Positions 43,433-52,411 of a stretch of DNA of 64,000 nt are shown piece by piece. The notes beneath the pieces are model-generated. The model was not told the DNA's origin. It was given only the letters and a program-made list of their open reading frames with translations, and searched no databases. The stretch spans positions 22,293-86,292 of the forward strand of contig JANORP010000086.1 of NCBI GenBank assembly GCA_031415375.1, written 5' to 3'. Position numbers and translations under genes: made by a program. This DNA is from JADKCL01 sp031415375. GTDB lineage: Bacteria; Bacteroidota; Bacteroidia; J057; JADKCL01. Every line of letters begins with the position of its first letter. Positions within the stretch are counted from its first letter, which is position 1.

Positions 43433-44869
43433 ATGGTCTTCGCTAGCAATCTCTTTCTGCTGTATTTCCTGCCCGTGTTTTTGGCGGTGTATTTGGTCAC
43501 GCCTCAGAAGTTGCGCAATCTGGTGGCCTTGCTCGGGAGCTTGCTGTTTTACGCCTGGGGCGCGCCCAAATTTGTCTTTGTGCTGCTGGGCATCGCTGTC
43601 CTCGACTATGTGGTGGCGCTGCAACTCGGCAAGCGCGACCGACATCGCAGCAAGTGGCTCGCCCTCGCCGTGGTCTATAACCTCGGCCTCCTGCTCTATT
43701 TCAAATACGCCAATTTCTTCATCGAGAACACGAATGCGCTCTTGGGCGAGCTGGGCATTCACCAGATTGCCTGGACCGCTGTTGCGTTGCCTTTGGGCAT
43801 CTCTTTTTACACATTTCAGCAGCTCAGTTACCTCATCGATGTCTATCGCGGCGACAAACCGCCCCTCAAAAATCCGCTGGATTATTTATTGCTCGTGGGT
43901 ATGTTTCCCCACCTGATCGCCGGGCCGATACTGCGGTACCGCGACATGGCCGACCAAATCCGCGACCGCAGCGCCCAAGAAAACATCTCCTACCGCCTCA
44001 GCGGCATGATCAGATTTGCGATCGGCCTCGCCCGCAAGGTGCTCATTGCCGACACGATCGGCATGCAGGTCTATAAGATCTATGCCCTCCCCCATACCGA
44101 GCTGGACTTCACGCTCGCTTGGATCGGCGCGGTCGGTTATACCTTTGTGGTCTATCACGACTTTGCAGGCTATTCAGACATGGCGATCGGCTTGGCACGC
44201 ATGATCGGCTTTCAGTTTCCAGAAAACTTCCGCACGCCCTACAGTGCCACGAGCATCACCGAGCTCTGGCAGCGTTGGCACATCACCCTCGGCAATTGGA
44301 TGCGCAACTACTTGTACATCCCGCTGGGTGGCAACCGCACCAAACAACCTTGGCGGATGCACGTCAACCTTTGGGTCGTCTTTCTCGCCGTTGGCTTTTG
44401 GCATGGCGCTGCCTGGACCTTTATCTTGTTTGGCGTGTGGCATGGCATCTGGATCTCGCTGGAGCGGTCATTTCTGTTCCGATTTATGGGAAAATTGCCC
44501 AAAGTATTGCGTGTGGGCTGGGTCTATCTGCTGTGGACGATCGGCTGCGTCTTGTTCAATGCCAAGGACCTGGCGACGGCAGGTGCCTTTTACAAGGAAA
44601 TGTTTGCGTTTCAAGTCAGCAAGACGCCCTACGCAGACCTGCATTTGGCGATGGGAAACAAGTTTTGGTTCATGATGGCGCTCTCGGCCCTGATTTGTTT
44701 CTCGGCGGCGGTCCCCAAGATCGGGAAATGGCAGGAGCGCACATTTGAGTTGCCCGACAAAGCCTGGCAGACCATGGCTTGGACGGGCCTGGCGATGATA
44801 TTGCTGATGTTGAGCATCAGCGAAATCGCAACCATGGGTTTTCGCCCCTTCATTTACTTTACCTTTTGA
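43433..44869 (+). CDS. MBOAT-family O-acyltransferase (AlgI/DltB-like)
   Basis: 478 residues, about ten membrane helices. The MBOAT signature is clear: YFKYANFF, PLGISFYTFQQLSYLID, PHLIAGPILRYRDM, DFAGYSDMAIGLARM, TELWQRWHITLGNWMRNYLYIPLGG (in parts) and the catalytic His in FWHGAAWTFILFGVWHG. Such enzymes transfer acetyl groups across the inner membrane onto polysaccharide. It is followed three bases later by an AlgJ/AlgX-like gene, the usual periplasmic partner. TATCTTCG at 43418-43425, eight bases before the start, is a likely -7 element. The Bacteroidota form is usually annotated MBOAT family; the polysaccharide target is unknown. Confidence 0.9.
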   Translation: MVFASNLFLLYFLPVFLAVYLVTPQKLRNLVALLGSLLFYAWGAPKFVFVLLGIAVLDYVVALQLGKRDRHRSKWLALAVVYNLGLLLYFKYANFFIENTNALLGELGIHQIAWTAVALPLGISFYTFQQLSYLIDVYRGDKPPLKNPLDYLLLVGMFPHLIAGPILRYRDMADQIRDRSAQENISYRLSGMIRFAIGLARKVLIADTIGMQVYKIYALPHTELDFTLAWIGAVGYTFVVYHDFAGYSDMAIGLARMIGFQFPENFRTPYSATSITELWQRWHITLGNWMRNYLYIPLGGNRTKQPWRMHVNLWVVFLAVGFWHGAAWTFILFGVWHGIWISLERSFLFRFMGKLPKVLRVGWVYLLWTIGCVLFNAKDLATAGAFYKEMFAFQVSKTPYADLHLAMGNKFWFMMALSALICFSAAVPKIGKWQERTFELPDKAWQTMAWTGLAMILLMLSISEIATMGFRPFIYFTF

Positions 44870-44871
44870 CG

Positions 44872-45999
44872 ATGAAAGCCAAGCCCCTGCATATCGTCTG
44901 TTTTGCGCTGCTGCTGGGGCTGCTTTGGCTGCCTTTGTTGCAGGAAAATGTAGGCTTGTGGCAAGAGAAGCCGCTCGCGGGTGTCGAGGACAATACCGAC
45001 TCCATCCCGCTCACACAGGCGACCTGGTTCAGCACACAATTTCAAGAGAACTTTGTCGCGCGGCAATACAAGTGGATGGGCCTGCGCCCGAGCATGGTGC
45101 GCCTGCGCAATCAGCTCGATTTCAGCTTGTTCAATGAGCCTTATTACTCGGTGGTGCTCGGGCTGGAAAATGAGTTGTTTGGACGCCGCTCCATGGAGAC
45201 CATCCAAGGCAAAGACTATATCGGCGGGTCCAAAGTGCGTTACAACAGCCGCAATACCGCCATTTTGCAAAACCACTTTGCCAACCGTGGCGTGCAAATG
45301 CTCACGGTCGTGATGCCCAGCAAATTGCAGTGCATGCCGCAATTTCTCCCATGGGAAAACCTTGCATTCCCCGACAGCTCCAATTATCCCGCCTACATGG
45401 AGGCCCTGCGCAAGGAAGGCGTGAATCTCTTGGAACTCACCACCCCCTGCATCAATTGGATTGCGAGCGAACCACACCGCATTTTCCCACGCACGGGCAC
45501 CCACTGGACAGATTATGGTGCCGTCTTGGCCGCCAATGTCATCGTCTCGGAAATGGAGCGCCTGCGTGGGCAATCCTACATCCACCCACGAATCGTGTCC
45601 TTTGAAAACAGCCTCGACATGCGCGGCACCGATGCCGATGCTGGCGACTTGCTCAACCTCATCCGCGACATCCCACCTGCCCAAATCGCCTATCCCAAAT
45701 TGCAAATGGACACCGCAGGCAAAGTGAGGCCGCGGGTCTTGGTGATCGGCGACAGTTTTTGGTGGAAAATCTACAACCAAGGCATCCATCAGGCAGTCTT
45801 CGCCCCTGGCTCACAGTACCGCTACTACAACTACGAAGTCTTCAGCGACCAATGGAGCGGTGCCAAATACATCAACGATTTCGACCTCAAGGCCCTCGTT
45901 GAAAACATCGACTTTGTGATCCTTTGCGTCAACACCGACAATTTGCACCGCTATCCCTTTGAGTTTGTCGATCAGGTCTTGGGATTGTATTATCGGTGA
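44872..45999 (+). CDS. AlgJ/AlgX-like SGNH acetyltransferase partner
   Basis: 375 residues from MKAKPLHIVCFALLLGL, a signal anchor or signal peptide; the frame is open to 44779 inside the MBOAT gene. The SGNH/AlgX-like domain shows VIGDSFWWK (the GDS block with the catalytic Ser) and GTHWTDYGAV (the HWTD block with catalytic His and Asp). These enzymes take the acetyl group from the MBOAT partner and place it on the polysaccharide in the periplasm. The pair with the preceding gene is complete, while other alginate-type genes are absent, so a different exopolysaccharide or cell-wall glycan is likely the target. Confidence 0.8.
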   Translation: MKAKPLHIVCFALLLGLLWLPLLQENVGLWQEKPLAGVEDNTDSIPLTQATWFSTQFQENFVARQYKWMGLRPSMVRLRNQLDFSLFNEPYYSVVLGLENELFGRRSMETIQGKDYIGGSKVRYNSRNTAILQNHFANRGVQMLTVVMPSKLQCMPQFLPWENLAFPDSSNYPAYMEALRKEGVNLLELTTPCINWIASEPHRIFPRTGTHWTDYGAVLAANVIVSEMERLRGQSYIHPRIVSFENSLDMRGTDADAGDLLNLIRDIPPAQIAYPKLQMDTAGKVRPRVLVIGDSFWWKIYNQGIHQAVFAPGSQYRYYNYEVFSDQWSGAKYINDFDLKALVENIDFVILCVNTDNLHRYPFEFVDQVLGLYYR

Positions 46000-46390
46000 T
46001 TTAAAGAAGGTTTTGGCGTAGCGCCTCTGAATAAACAAAGGGGGAAAGTCTGCGCAGAAAATCAGCTGTGTAGCAAGCCGAACAAGCCTTTTTCAAATAT
46101 GACTGCGATCCGATTTTGTCCTGAGATTTACGAATCTTCATGGAAATCCATACGTTTTGAATCTCAAACGGGTGTACGCTCCCGCCTTGCTGCGGGAGCA
46201 CCTGTTCGTCTGCCCACAACAACGCTGTGGGCCGACGAATGCGCATTTTGATCATAGATTCGGCATCGCTGAATCATCGCTTGGCGGCCAATATCGTTCG
46301 TCGGCCCCCAAACTTGGCTTTGGGTAGGGCCAACGAACAACGTAATTCCTGCGCCTGCTCCCGCTCTCTGAGCGGGATCCTACAGCCATC
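46000..46390. other. Intergenic region with three hairpin repeats between convergent genes
   Basis: No gene is supported. CTCCCGC/GCGGGAG (46179-46198) forms a stem and shares 17 bases with the MITE-like element at 1230-1246. GTTCGTCTGCCCACA/TGTGGGCCGACGAAT (46204-46240) and GTTCGTCGGCCC/GGGCCAACGAAC (46296-46338) are further copies of the repeat at 41501. The hairpins may terminate both convergent transcripts. Confidence 0.5.
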
Positions 46391-47479
46391 TCACTTCCCC
46401 TTCCCAGACTTCCAGATGAACCCATCCACGACATAATGCGTCACCTGCGGCAGCGACAGCAGCGGCACGATGATCGCCAGGGTCGCGTGGTCGGTCACAT
46501 AGGGCAATACATCTGCCCAAGGGAACAATCCCGTGTGGTCGCGCCAGACGAGGCCGTCCCAAAGGCCCTCTTCCAGGTAGGCGAGCGCCAACAAAAGGCC
46601 TAGAAAGACAGGGATGAAAGCCACGCGAAAGCCGACTTTCATCCAAAGATTGGGGGCTGGCAACGCCGTAGGATGGGTTTGTTGTTTGCGGCCATACATC
46701 CACACCATCGCCATATAGGGCAATCCATGCGCGATGACATTGGTCGCTGTAAAGGCAAGGTCGCCATTGTGCAAGACGATGCCGCTGTACCAACTCAGCC
46801 CAGTCCCGAGCAAAATCAGATTTTTGGGAACATTGATGCGCTGATTGGTGATCGCCATCCGCAATTCCTTGACCACATAGACCGCAATCACCAGCAGATA
46901 GATCACAAAACCGACCTTCGCCAGCGCGGGCATGGGCAGCGCCCAAAAATCATCCTCCACAAACCAACTAAAGTTGCGCGGCAAATGGGTATGCCAATAC
47001 AAGATTGGATACAGCGTGAGTGCATAGACCGTGATCTCATCGAGGCGGCGCTCCCACAGGGCGCGGCCGTCTTGCCGCGCATACACGGCCATAAAGCCAT
47101 ATTGCTGCCGCACAAAGTGAAAGACTGCCATGTAGGCGAGCACCCGCCAAAACACCATCGGGCCGATCATGTACAGCATCATGCCACCGAGCCACACGAG
47201 CAAGGGCGTATAAATGAGTAGATTGCGGTAGCGGTCAAACTCCCTCGGATCCAAATAGGTGCGCCACAACGTGCTGTACACATGGGCCACATCCACCCCG
47301 ACGATCAAGAGCAGCCAAGCCTGAGGCGGCATCGCTGCATTGTCTTCAAAAAAACGGGGAAACAGCAGCACCGCAAGCGTAGCTGCAAATGCGGGCGCGA
47401 GGATGAAGACCCCATCCACCCAGGATTTGTAGATCCAGGGTTGCTTGTAGGGCGATATTGTGGTCGAGGATGCGCCCAT
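46391..47479 (-). CDS. Polytopic membrane protein with conserved His motifs
   Basis: 362 residues with about nine to ten membrane helices and no signal peptide. Several His residues sit near helix ends: DVAHVYSTLWRTYLD, VFHFVRQQYGFM, NVIAHGLPYM and QVTHYVVDGFIWK. The pattern recalls membrane enzymes that bind di-iron through His, such as Brp/Blh-like or desaturase-like proteins, but I cannot assign a family. It is the last gene of the polyamine-type cluster, starting five bases after the FAD oxidoreductase stop, so a role in the same pathway or compartment is likely. Confidence 0.6.
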   Translation of the reverse strand: MGASSTTISPYKQPWIYKSWVDGVFILAPAFAATLAVLLFPRFFEDNAAMPPQAWLLLIVGVDVAHVYSTLWRTYLDPREFDRYRNLLIYTPLLVWLGGMMLYMIGPMVFWRVLAYMAVFHFVRQQYGFMAVYARQDGRALWERRLDEITVYALTLYPILYWHTHLPRNFSWFVEDDFWALPMPALAKVGFVIYLLVIAVYVVKELRMAITNQRINVPKNLILLGTGLSWYSGIVLHNGDLAFTATNVIAHGLPYMAMVWMYGRKQQTHPTALPAPNLWMKVGFRVAFIPVFLGLLLALAYLEEGLWDGLVWRDHTGLFPWADVLPYVTDHATLAIIVPLLSLPQVTHYVVDGFIWKSGKGK

Positions 47480-47484
47480 GGTCG

Positions 47485-49140
47485 CTAGCTAGGGACCGCC
47501 TGCAAAGCCGCAGCCGCGGCGACGATGCCTCGGTGAAAGGCCTCCTCAAAAATGGAAATGCCGCTCAGGTCACTGTGCGCGAAGTGGATATTGCCGATCG
47601 GCTGCCGCGCTTGTGCCAGCGCCGCGCCGGTGATGAGGCCCGGTACGGGCCGCACCATGCCATGTCCCCAGCGCCAGACATCGAGCTGCTGCACCTGCGC
47701 CGAGATGCCCGGATGCATAAACTCCATGTCGGCGAGCACGCGGTCGCGCAAGGCGTCATAGTCCTGTGCCAGTAGCCATTTGCGGGCCTCGGTGGGCGGC
47801 AAATGTGTGATCGGCTCATACCATGTGAGCACGCCTGCGGTCGGTGCATGCTGCGCAAGCGACTGATGCCCCGCAGACACATAGCCGAGCGATGCACGGT
47901 TGTAGGCGACATTGTCCCAACACATGCCTTTGAGCAGGCTATTGGATTGCAGATCGACACGCAGGTTGGCGACCAGCCAGGGTGCATAATCAAAACCTGC
48001 AAGTGCATGGGTGTAGCCACGCACGACGTGCTTGGCCACATATTGCGGGCCTGCAAATACTGCCGCGCGGGCACGGATGTGCAAGGCATTGGCGGGCTGC
48101 GCGAGGTCGGTCACCATGGCCTCGATGCCCTCGTCGGTATTGGTGACCGAGGTCGCCATATGACGCGGCAACCATTGGCTGCCGGGCTGCAAACCTGCGC
48201 ACAAATGATTGGTAAGCCAGGCATTTCCCTCTGGCCATGTCAAGACCGCGCCGCTCTCTGCATTGGCCCCGCCGCCTGAGCGGGCAGCAAAATAATGCAG
48301 CCCTGCCCACGCCGAACACTCGGCCATCGGCATGCCATAGTCATCACGGCAGCAATAGTCGATATACCATTTCAAATGCGCGGCGTCATAGCCTCGCTCC
48401 TCCAAATAGGCTGCCATCGTGAGGCCATCCAAACGCAAGATTGCGGGGTCTTGCGAACTCGTCTCGGCCGGGATCACAAATGCCTTTTTGCCATCGGCAC
48501 CCACGGTGCCTTTCCACGCCTCGATCTCCTCAAAAAACCGATGGATTTGGGCCAATTCGGTGTCGGGTACGCCTGTATGGGGCACGAGGCCATTTTGCCA
48601 AATGCCATGGATTTGCAGGCGCTCTTGGGGCGAATGACAGAGGTATAACTCGTTGAATATCGGTCGCTGCGCGCGGTCGTAGCCTTGCACGACATCGATC
48701 TGCGCGAGAAACTGCATCAGGCGTGTATTGCTGGCATCGGGCACTGGGAGATAGTGCGCGCCCCAAGGATGCAGCAAGCCGTTTTGATTCCCGCCTCGGG
48801 CATTGCCGCCAAGGTCTGCCTCCATCTCGATCAGCAAAAAATCTTGAAAACCACGCTGCCGCAATTCCCAGGCGCAAGCCAATCCGGCCACGCCACCCCC
48901 GATGATCAAGAGCTGTGTCTCGATCTCACGCACAGCCGCCACAGGCTGCGCTGCATGCGGGGCATCGGGCCTGAGCCGATGCCCGCTCTTGAAATCGGGC
49001 CCCAACAATTGGCCCGTGATCGCGTTCCGCTGGGCATCGCCACAAGAGAAAGCGCCACTCCCAAGCGCCCATACGCCGAGGCCAGCAACACCCAAGCGGC
49101 CTAGAAACTTGCGGCGCGAAATGGAATCATCTTGCATCAT
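47485..49140 (-). CDS. FAD-dependent amine-oxidase-like oxidoreductase with Tat-type signal
   Basis: 551 residues. The N-terminus carries SRRKFLGRLGVAGLG, a twin-arginine-type signal, with a possible lipobox Cys in AFSCGD. The FAD-binding Rossmann fold is at about residue 75: LLIIGGGVAGLACAWEL, then the acidic end of the second strand in LLIEMEADLGGNARGG. The overall build is that of flavin monoamine or polyamine oxidase relatives (NAD(P)-binding Rossmann-like). The substrate is unknown. It lies 43 bases behind a spermidine-synthase-like gene on the same strand, so oxidation of a polyamine-type product outside the cytoplasm is an attractive but unproven idea. Confidence 0.75.
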   Translation of the reverse strand: MMQDDSISRRKFLGRLGVAGLGVWALGSGAFSCGDAQRNAITGQLLGPDFKSGHRLRPDAPHAAQPVAAVREIETQLLIIGGGVAGLACAWELRQRGFQDFLLIEMEADLGGNARGGNQNGLLHPWGAHYLPVPDASNTRLMQFLAQIDVVQGYDRAQRPIFNELYLCHSPQERLQIHGIWQNGLVPHTGVPDTELAQIHRFFEEIEAWKGTVGADGKKAFVIPAETSSQDPAILRLDGLTMAAYLEERGYDAAHLKWYIDYCCRDDYGMPMAECSAWAGLHYFAARSGGGANAESGAVLTWPEGNAWLTNHLCAGLQPGSQWLPRHMATSVTNTDEGIEAMVTDLAQPANALHIRARAAVFAGPQYVAKHVVRGYTHALAGFDYAPWLVANLRVDLQSNSLLKGMCWDNVAYNRASLGYVSAGHQSLAQHAPTAGVLTWYEPITHLPPTEARKWLLAQDYDALRDRVLADMEFMHPGISAQVQQLDVWRWGHGMVRPVPGLITGAALAQARQPIGNIHFAHSDLSGISIFEEAFHRGIVAAAAALQAVPS

Positions 49141-49183
49141 TCCTCATCCAATCGAATTGCATCCTCTGACCGTAGCTTCGCCA

Positions 49184-50680
49184 TCATTCCTCATATTTTG
49201 CCCATTCGGCCTCAAAGTATTGCACGAGCGCTTGATTGTTCAAGCGATTCACTTCTACATCTGTGCGCACCATGTCGGTCGGGAAATGCAGCATCTGTGC
49301 CACCGTCTCAGGATCGACAAAACGCAGGCCCTTGGGGTAGATTTCAGGAATGGCCCAGGGGCGATGCATGGCCAATATATAGCCCCATTCCCCAAATGAA
49401 GGCACGTAGGCATGGTAAGGCACGGTGTAAAATCCTGCCTCGCGGATGGTGCGATCGACGCACCAAAACGATCGCGGCGCGACATAAGGCGAGGTGCTCT
49501 GCACAGCTGCAATCGCCCCATCGGCCATCACGCGGTCCAATTCTTCATACAGGTTCAGGGAATACAATTTCCCGACCGAGTAATTGACTGGGTCGGGGAA
49601 ATCGACGGTCACAAAGTCAAACTTTTGCTGGCAGGCGCGCAGCCATGTGAAGGCGTCGGCGTGGATGACGGTGACTTTGGGGTGGGTGAATGCGTGGCCA
49701 TTCATCTCGGCAAGCTCGGGACGATCGGTGAAGAGCTGGGTGACCTCGGCATCGAGGTCCACAAGCGTGATATGCTCCACGCTCGGGTATTTCAGGATTT
49801 CACGCACGGCGAGACCGTCGCCGCCACCCAGCACCAAGACGTCTTTGGGGGACTTCACGGCCGAGAGTCCAGGATGCACGAGTGCTTCATGGTAGCGGTA
49901 TTCGTCGCGGCTGTCAAATTGCAGGTTGCCGTTGAGGTAGAGCCTGAAGTGGTCACGCCCACGGCTGAGCACAATGCGTTGGTAGGGCGAGGAGGCCGCA
50001 TAGACGACCTTGCCGGGATAGGTTTGGTTTTCTGCGAAGGAGAGGATTTTTTCGCCGTAGGCAAATCCCAAGCCCAAGGCAATCAATGAAATGATGCCCG
50101 CCAAGCGCAGGCTGGCAACCGATCTGATTTTGTCTTTGAAGGCTTGCACCGCCCACAATGCCACCGCGACATTCAAGATGCCAAAAAGCAAAGCCGTGCG
50201 GATGAGCCCGAGGTAGGGCACCAACACGAGCGGGAAGAGCAGCGACGCCAAGAGCGCGCCGATGTAGTCAAACGTGAAAATATTGCTCACCAAGTCTTTG
50301 AAGTCAAACTCATCCTCCAAGATGCGCATGAGCAGGGGAATCTCCAGCCCTACAAGAATGCCTGTGAGCGCGACCTGACCATACAACAGCACTTTGAAAG
50401 CGGTCACCATCTCAAACAAGACAAACAAAAAGGCCGCACTGAATCCGCCGACCAAGCCGATCAAAATCTCGACGCGGATAAATGTGGGAATGAGGTTTTT
50501 TTGAATGTACTTGGAGAGGAAGGAGCCGATGCCCATCGAAAACAGATAGGCTCCGATGACCGTGGAAAACTGCGTGACGCTATCGCCGAGCAGGTAGCTC
50601 GCGAGCGCACCCGCAACGAGCTCATAGATGAGCCCGCAGGTCGCGATCACAAACACAGAAAGCAACAACAATCTCGTCAT
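49184..50680 (-). CDS. Membrane-bound spermidine-synthase-like aminopropyltransferase
   Basis: 498 residues. The first 210 form about seven membrane helices (LLLLSVFVIATCGLIYELVAG at the start). The C-terminal half is a spermidine-synthase fold: YQRIVLSRG, LYLNGNLQFDSRDEYRYHEAL (in parts), the SAM-binding loop VLVLGGGDGLAVREIL, LVDLDAEV, and the catalytic Asp region VTVDFPDPV. The family transfers aminopropyl groups from decarboxylated S-adenosylmethionine to a polyamine or similar acceptor; the membrane-fused type has unclear substrates. It lies between DUF350 and an FAD oxidoreductase. No S-adenosylmethionine decarboxylase gene is in the window. Confidence 0.85.
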   Translation of the reverse strand: MTRLLLLSVFVIATCGLIYELVAGALASYLLGDSVTQFSTVIGAYLFSMGIGSFLSKYIQKNLIPTFIRVEILIGLVGGFSAAFLFVLFEMVTAFKVLLYGQVALTGILVGLEIPLLMRILEDEFDFKDLVSNIFTFDYIGALLASLLFPLVLVPYLGLIRTALLFGILNVAVALWAVQAFKDKIRSVASLRLAGIISLIALGLGFAYGEKILSFAENQTYPGKVVYAASSPYQRIVLSRGRDHFRLYLNGNLQFDSRDEYRYHEALVHPGLSAVKSPKDVLVLGGGDGLAVREILKYPSVEHITLVDLDAEVTQLFTDRPELAEMNGHAFTHPKVTVIHADAFTWLRACQQKFDFVTVDFPDPVNYSVGKLYSLNLYEELDRVMADGAIAAVQSTSPYVAPRSFWCVDRTIREAGFYTVPYHAYVPSFGEWGYILAMHRPWAIPEIYPKGLRFVDPETVAQMLHFPTDMVRTDVEVNRLNNQALVQYFEAEWAKYEE

Positions 50681-50753
50681 GCAGATCGGCGATCAATCAA
50701 CAATGAATACGCGCCACTTGCAAGCGGCGCAGGGGAGCATGCAGGTAGCCTGC

Positions 50754-50969
50754 TCAACCATGAATGGCTGCTGCGACGATGATCGCGATGCCCAAAAAGG
50801 CAGCGCCGACAGTGATGGCCACGGCGACATTCTTATTGTCCACGATCTCCTTCCACATCTTGAACGGCGTGATCCATTCAAAGACAAAGGCAGCGACGAC
50901 GAAAATAATGATGCCAGAAAGCGCGAAAGCGGCTACGTTGACAAGGATTTTCCAGTTGATGACGTCCAT
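50754..50969 (-). CDS. DUF350-family small membrane protein (YjfL-like)
   Basis: 71 residues with two membrane helices: VAAFALSGIIIFVVAAFVFEW and VAVAITVGAAFLGIAIIVAAA. The spacing and the Pro/Lys loop with an acidic residue between them are typical of DUF350 (one repeat unit). DUF350 genes are repeatedly found with polyamine-type enzymes, for example near glutathionylspermidine-synthase-like genes in enterobacteria, and here the next gene is spermidine-synthase-like. Biochemical function unknown. Confidence 0.8.
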   Translation of the reverse strand: MDVINWKILVNVAAFALSGIIIFVVAAFVFEWITPFKMWKEIVDNKNVAVAITVGAAFLGIAIIVAAAIHG

Positions 50970-50984
50970 ATTCTTGCGATGCGA

Positions 50985-51146
50985 TTATTTATGATCGGGG
51001 CCATCGTGGCCGCTATGGGAATACAATGAACCTGAGAAGATATTGAGCAGGCGAATGCCGCGCGCTTGTGTATAGCCTAGGCCCACGAGCAAGCTCAGGG
51101 CAAATGCGATGTAGAAGAGTGGCAATATGGGGATGCGATTTTTCAT
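50985..51146 (-). CDS. 53-residue single-helix membrane protein
   Basis: Reading the minus strand from ATG 51146 to TAA 50985 gives 53 residues: MKNRIPILPL, a hydrophobic helix (FYIAFALSLLVGLGY), a short basic segment with QARGIRLL, and a His/Asp/Gly tail (SHSGHDGPDHK). It fits precisely between the DUF4178 gene (14 bases upstream) and the DUF350 gene (15 bases downstream), which supports it as a real operon member. It was too short for routine ORF lists. The His/Asp tail could bind metal; this is speculation. Confidence 0.65.
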   Translation of the reverse strand: MKNRIPILPLFYIAFALSLLVGLGYTQARGIRLLNIFSGSLYSHSGHDGPDHK

Positions 51147-51160
51147 ATCGATAAGACGAT

Positions 51161-52411
51161 CTAGGCGTTGCGCTGCTTTTCAAAGCCTGCACTGCGGATG
51201 ATCACAAACATCGGGGCTAGCGAGAGCAACAACAATACCCCGAACACGTTGGTATAAATAGGTGCACCGCGCACGACGGTGATCGTCGCTGTGCCCACGG
51301 AATCTGACAACGATGACGTGACCATCTCATAATTTCCGGCAGGGACTTCATTGAGGATCACATCGACCGATTTGCTCCCTTCGGTCCAGTTCTCACCGTC
51401 TGTATAGCCGAAATAGTATTCGGCACCGGCCACAAATTCATAATTCTCATTGGTCTCCAAGTTGTGCAAGACGCCTTGGTACTCGACCCAATGGTTGTCG
51501 AGGCCCGAGTCGGCCCTGAGCTGGATTTCGACGTTGCTGATCCCATTCCCGATTTCAAAGGGGCCGGAAACGTGGTCGGTGGTATCGGGAAATGCGCGTT
51601 TTTCTTGCAAGACCGACTGATTGGGTAAGGAGGCGTCTGTTGCAAAAAACAGTACAATTGTGAGCAGCATGCTCACGATATAGGTCGGCAAGACCCAGCG
51701 CAGATCGACCTTGTGGGGGTTGGGCTGATTGGCGCCGACACCTATCCTGCGCACTTTGTTTTTGGGTGGCGTCCCAAATGCTTTTTCCACCACTTGGGGA
51801 TCCAAGTATTCGCCCAGTGACCAGATGAGGCCACCTTCCTCGAGTTCCACCGACAACATGCGTGGTGCAGCGACGAGGTCGCGGGTCTGCGCCTTGTCAC
51901 CGACCTTGACCTGCCAGTAAAATTCGCCCAAGACGTAAAATACCTCGGCCTCCCCTTGTGTGAGGAACTTAAAATCTTGCTTTTGATAGTGGATATTGTT
52001 GGCCCCTGCGAGCCCGAGTGGGCCATCGTGGATCATTTTGATCCAAGACCAGTGCCCATAGGCATGTGCAAGAAAGCGAAATCCGTGGTAGGGATTGAAG
52101 AGCAGGTATTCCTCCCATTCAAAGTGAAATTCGCGCACGATGCGGGCCATGAAGCCGATCACCACCCAGGTTTTACCTTCAAATGTCGCCTTGGAGCCGA
52201 TTTCAAAGCGCGGCTCGCGGGTGATCATCTCCTTTACCTTGCTCAGGATGCGGAAATTGTCGTCGGTGAGGTCGGCCACTGCGCCGCAGTGCTTGCAGGC
52301 AGCTGCTATGGTCTGCCCAGGCGCGAGCAAAGTGACTTGCCCACCGCAGTTGCGACAGTTGAAGGCTTTCACGCCTCCCATCGGGGTCATGCGGATCTGC
52401 TCACCAGCCAT
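51161..52411 (-). CDS. DUF4178 protein with N-terminal zinc ribbon and C-terminal membrane part
   Basis: 416 residues. The zinc ribbon FNCRNCGG ... CKHCGA (residues 18-45) precedes a DUF4178 domain (about 65-200): FEIGSKATFEGKTWVVIGF and FEWEEYLLFNPYHGFRFL are characteristic. A membrane helix follows (PTYIVSMLLTIVLFFA, about 265), then a beta-sandwich non-cytoplasmic domain (290-380) and a C-terminal helix (VFGVLLLLSLAPMFVII). DUF4178 genes commonly accompany DUF350 and polyamine-synthase-like genes, as here. Its start overlaps the end of the next upstream gene by 11 bases, indicating translational coupling. Confidence 0.8.
   Translation of the reverse strand: MAGEQIRMTPMGGVKAFNCRNCGGQVTLLAPGQTIAAACKHCGAVADLTDDNFRILSKVKEMITREPRFEIGSKATFEGKTWVVIGFMARIVREFHFEWEEYLLFNPYHGFRFLAHAYGHWSWIKMIHDGPLGLAGANNIHYQKQDFKFLTQGEAEVFYVLGEFYWQVKVGDKAQTRDLVAAPRMLSVELEEGGLIWSLGEYLDPQVVEKAFGTPPKNKVRRIGVGANQPNPHKVDLRWVLPTYIVSMLLTIVLFFATDASLPNQSVLQEKRAFPDTTDHVSGPFEIGNGISNVEIQLRADSGLDNHWVEYQGVLHNLETNENYEFVAGAEYYFGYTDGENWTEGSKSVDVILNEVPAGNYEMVTSSLSDSVGTATITVVRGAPIYTNVFGVLLLLSLAPMFVIIRSAGFEKQRNA

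Noticed and set aside
43135..43446. 103-codon plus-strand frame before the MBOAT gene
   Set aside because: It runs into the MBOAT start and promoter box and has no recognisable features; a minus-strand frame with an ATGA overlap is at least as plausible.
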